DNA from: Myxococcales bacterium
GTDB taxonomy: Bacteria; Myxococcota; Polyangia; Fen-1088
Direction: 5' to 3'
DNA: 14,566 nucleotides
Assembly: GCA_003155465.1 (NCBI GenBank)
Contig: PMCR01000304.1
Location: forward strand, 1 to 14,566
In this document: piece after piece, positions 12,906 to 14,566 of the stretch
Numbering within the stretch: position 1 is the stretch's first letter
How the letters are laid out: every line of letters begins with the position of its first letter
Made by a program: the position numbers and the translations under genes
The notes under the pieces: generated by a model
Seen by the model: the letters and a program-made list of their open reading frames with translations, nothing else
Databases searched by the model: none
What the model was told of the DNA's origin: nothing

Positions 12906-14566
12906 GACCGCTCCGGCGAAGCAGGCTGGCAGCCCCGCCCGCGTGCTGGACGCCGACGGAAGATCGCGATCCCACCGAGACTGCAAAGGACCAACCCCAC
13001 TCCGTAGTCATTGCTGGTCGCGCGGCCGATGCTGCACGAACAGCCTGATGACGCGGACGATGCCTCGCCTGTTCCAGAGCTGACAGTGGCAGGGGCCCCA
13101 CCTGTGCCGGTCGTCGCCGGGGTTCCAGCCGCGCCGATGACTCCACCGGTTATGGCAGTTCCACCCGCGGCCGTGGTTCCAGCTGAACCGGGGCTCCCCC
13201 CGACGCTGCCGCCCGCGGCGCTGGTTCCGGCCGCACCTGGGTTTCCGCCAATGTCGGTGGCTCCGCCTTTCGCCGTGATTCCGCCTGAGCTAGGGTTCGT
13301 CCCCGCACCCGTCGTTCCCGTGGCCCCGGCCGAGCCAGGGTTTCCGCCCGCGGCGCTGGTTCCGCCGGTGCCCGCGCTGCCACCGGTTCTGGTGCTTCCG
13401 CCCGCGCCAGTGACTCCCCCACTTCCCGGGACCCCGCCAGCACCGCCCGCGCCGCCAACCGGCGGGCTTTGACCGTCCTGCTGAAAAACCGTCGGGGCAG
13501 GCTTGGCCCCATTCACGGTGTTGACGATTAGGTTGTCGAACAGGGCGGTCGTCTTGGCAGCCGTGCCAAGCCCGACGTTGCCTTTGGTGCACTTGCTGTC
13601 AGTCACCGCAAACACCTGCGTGCCGTCGACTGCCCCCTTTATCGATGTCCCCTGGAAGACGAGCTTCAGGTTGTGCCAGCTACCCGCGGCCAGCGTGGCC
13701 TGCCCGCTGGTGATCGCCGCCGCGGTGGGCGATGCATAGAAATTCCAGGCCCCAGTCGGACTCAGGGACATCTGGTAGGCATTTGGATTACTTCCCCAGC
13801 CGTTTCCAACCGAAGTCACGCGTCCCATGACAGAGGCCCAGCCCGAGGAAGTCTCTATCGAGACGTCCGCGCTGACTTCATAATCCGTCCAGCCCGTATT
13901 GCCCACGATGGTATACGGATTGGTTTCCGGAGCCCAGCTCTGCGCAGGCTGAGCCACCAATTGTCGCAAACACTGTCCACTTCCATCGGGACGATCGAAA
14001 AGCTCAAACGCGCCCGCAATATCGTTGTGGTAGTAGGGCCGATAGCCGACCAACTTGGGATCCCCATAGTGATCGTAGGTTTCGTAGTAGGGAAGTGGGA
14101 AAGCTGCGGCCGGCGGCGGCGCGGCCGTGCCCTTCTGCTGACCGGTGGTCGTGCTGATGGAATAGATGGAATTCGCATCGAGTGCGACGGTGAACGATCC
14201 ATCGGTCGGGGTGACGTCGGGCTGCTTTTGAAACTGGGCGGTCGCATTGCTGCGCCAGACGGACAGGTTCCCGGTGGAAAGGCCGCCCGTGACCTTGAAC
14301 GTGATGGTCTGGGCCGCTGTCGCCCCCGACGTCTGCGCAATGACACTGTAGTCTCCGCCAGTGGGATCCATCATGGTCACGTAGTTGCCGCCGCCCGAAA
14401 AGGTTCCCGCCGCGCCATCCAGATACTTCCAGCCGACCCTGGTGAACTGCCCCACGTGAGCATAGCCCCAAATCGCTGGATTGATCGTATAGTTGCCGCT
14501 CCATGGAGAGCTCGCAACCGCCACCGTATTGTCGTAGAATGGCTCGTTCGAGTAGAACGCGGTGAT
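12758..14566 (-). CDS. GH59 galactocerebrosidase-like secreted enzyme, partial
   Basis: This is the C-terminal part of a gene that starts beyond the right edge (602 codons in the window). The first ~350 residues match the beta-sandwich and lectin-like parts of galactocerebrosidase (GH59): SSPWSGNYTINPAIWGYAHV, QFTRVGWKYLDG, DGSFTVALDANSIYSISTTT, GQQKG, FELFDRPDGSGQCLRQ and ALFDNLIVN. The TIM barrel with the catalytic Glu residues is off the window. The family hydrolyses beta-galactosyl bonds of galactolipids; the substrate here is unknown. A Gly/Ala/Thr-rich stalk (about 13090-13465) leads to SGCSCSIGRA, one hydrophobic segment and an Arg cluster (12950-13045), a MYXO-CTERM-like sorting tag, so surface display is likely. 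Oddly, the frame continues 63 basic, low-complexity residues past the Arg cluster, overlapping the methyltransferase gene. The real stop may have been lost, or a sequence error may hide it. Confidence 0.85.
   Translation of the reverse strand: MTAFYSNEPFYDNTVAVASSPWSGNYTINPAIWGYAHVGQFTRVGWKYLDGAAGTFSGGGNYVTMMDPTGGDYSVIAQTSGATAAQTITFKVTGGLSTGNLSVWRSNATAQFQKQPDVTPTDGSFTVALDANSIYSISTTTGQQKGTAAPPPAAAFPLPYYETYDHYGDPKLVGYRPYYHNDIAGAFELFDRPDGSGQCLRQLVAQPAQSWAPETNPYTIVGNTGWTDYEVSADVSIETSSGWASVMGRVTSVGNGWGSNPNAYQMSLSPTGAWNFYASPTAAAITSGQATLAAGSWHNLKLVFQGTSIKGAVDGTQVFAVTDSKCTKGNVGLGTAAKTTALFDNLIVNTVNGAKPAPTVFQQDGQSPPVGGAGGAGGVPGSGGVTGAGGSTRTGGSAGTGGTSAAGGNPGSAGATGTTGAGTNPSSGGITAKGGATDIGGNPGAAGTSAAGGSVGGSPGSAGTTAAGGTAITGGVIGAAGTPATTGTGGAPATVSSGTGEASSASSGCSCSIGRATSNDYGVGLVLCSLGGIAIFRRRPARGRGCQPASPERSQGRAGTSRGPAALALTSQPATHASASLRRVTSWTAGSPSPASPRICKR
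12950..13045 (-). other. MYXO-CTERM-like sorting signal in the glycosidase
   Basis: The encoded stretch begins GCSCSIGRA, passes through a hydrophobic segment of about 16 residues (YGVGLVLCSLGGIAIF) and ends with FRRR. Cys motif, transmembrane segment and Arg cluster in this order define the MYXO-CTERM tag, which myxobacteria use to process and anchor surface proteins through a Cys lipid route. The hydrophobic segment is a little short and the tag is not at the extreme C-terminus, which is unusual. Confidence 0.7.

Noticed and set aside
13011..13472. Pro/Val-rich plus-strand ORF of 153 codons
   Set aside because: It is the antisense reading of the Gly/Ala/Thr stalk of the GH59 protein and has no signal peptide or ribosome-binding site.

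Overview
The window looks like a high-GC chromosome segment from a myxobacterium or a close relative (Myxococcota, perhaps Polyangia). The evidence is a Hanks-type Ser/Thr kinase with a C-terminal TPR region, two secreted PEGA-domain proteins, lipoproteins with Gly/Thr-rich or Asp-rich low-complexity regions, and a secreted glycosidase ending in a MYXO-CTERM-like tag (Cys motif, one hydrophobic segment, Arg cluster). No lineage can be fixed without a search. I saw no tRNA, rRNA, CRISPR array or complete mobile element.

Positions 1-2270 are an accessory patch. It holds the 3' part of an IS1634/IS4-type transposase that has lost its N-terminus, a strong hairpin just after it, a complete Phd/VapC-type toxin-antitoxin pair, and on the other strand an orphan antitoxin of the TIGR02574 ('addiction module component') type. 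The last two genes face each other, and both seem to have lost their normal ends in the same short stretch. A nested inverted repeat and a doubtful 49-codon ORF fill the gap before the next gene.

Positions 2268-8711 are a block of envelope and signalling genes. In order they are: a secreted TPR-PEGA protein, translationally coupled (ATGA) to lipoprotein A; an Asp-rich hexad-repeat lipoprotein on the minus strand; a secreted CsgG/TolB-like-plus-PEGA protein; a membrane Ser/Thr kinase with TPRs on the minus strand, whose stop codon directly abuts that of the PEGA gene; and lipoprotein B, divergent from the kinase. Lipoproteins A and B share a nearly identical 113-residue C-terminal domain (355 bp, about 96% identical by hand count) but have different signal peptides and linkers. 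The two copies form direct repeats bracketing the kinase/PEGA block. This is the most unusual part of the window. A shared envelope-sensing role is inference only.

Positions 8774-12905 are a plus-strand housekeeping/repair run. miaB (tRNA methylthiotransferase), a low-molecular-weight protein tyrosine phosphatase and a fructosamine-kinase-family gene overlap by 4 and 1 nt. The phosphatase and kinase are plausibly a protein-deglycation pair. A TPR-methyltransferase fusion follows. Converging on it from the right edge is the 3' part of a GH59 galactocerebrosidase-like gene with a Gly-rich stalk and the MYXO-CTERM-like tag; its open frame runs 148 bp into the methyltransferase gene.
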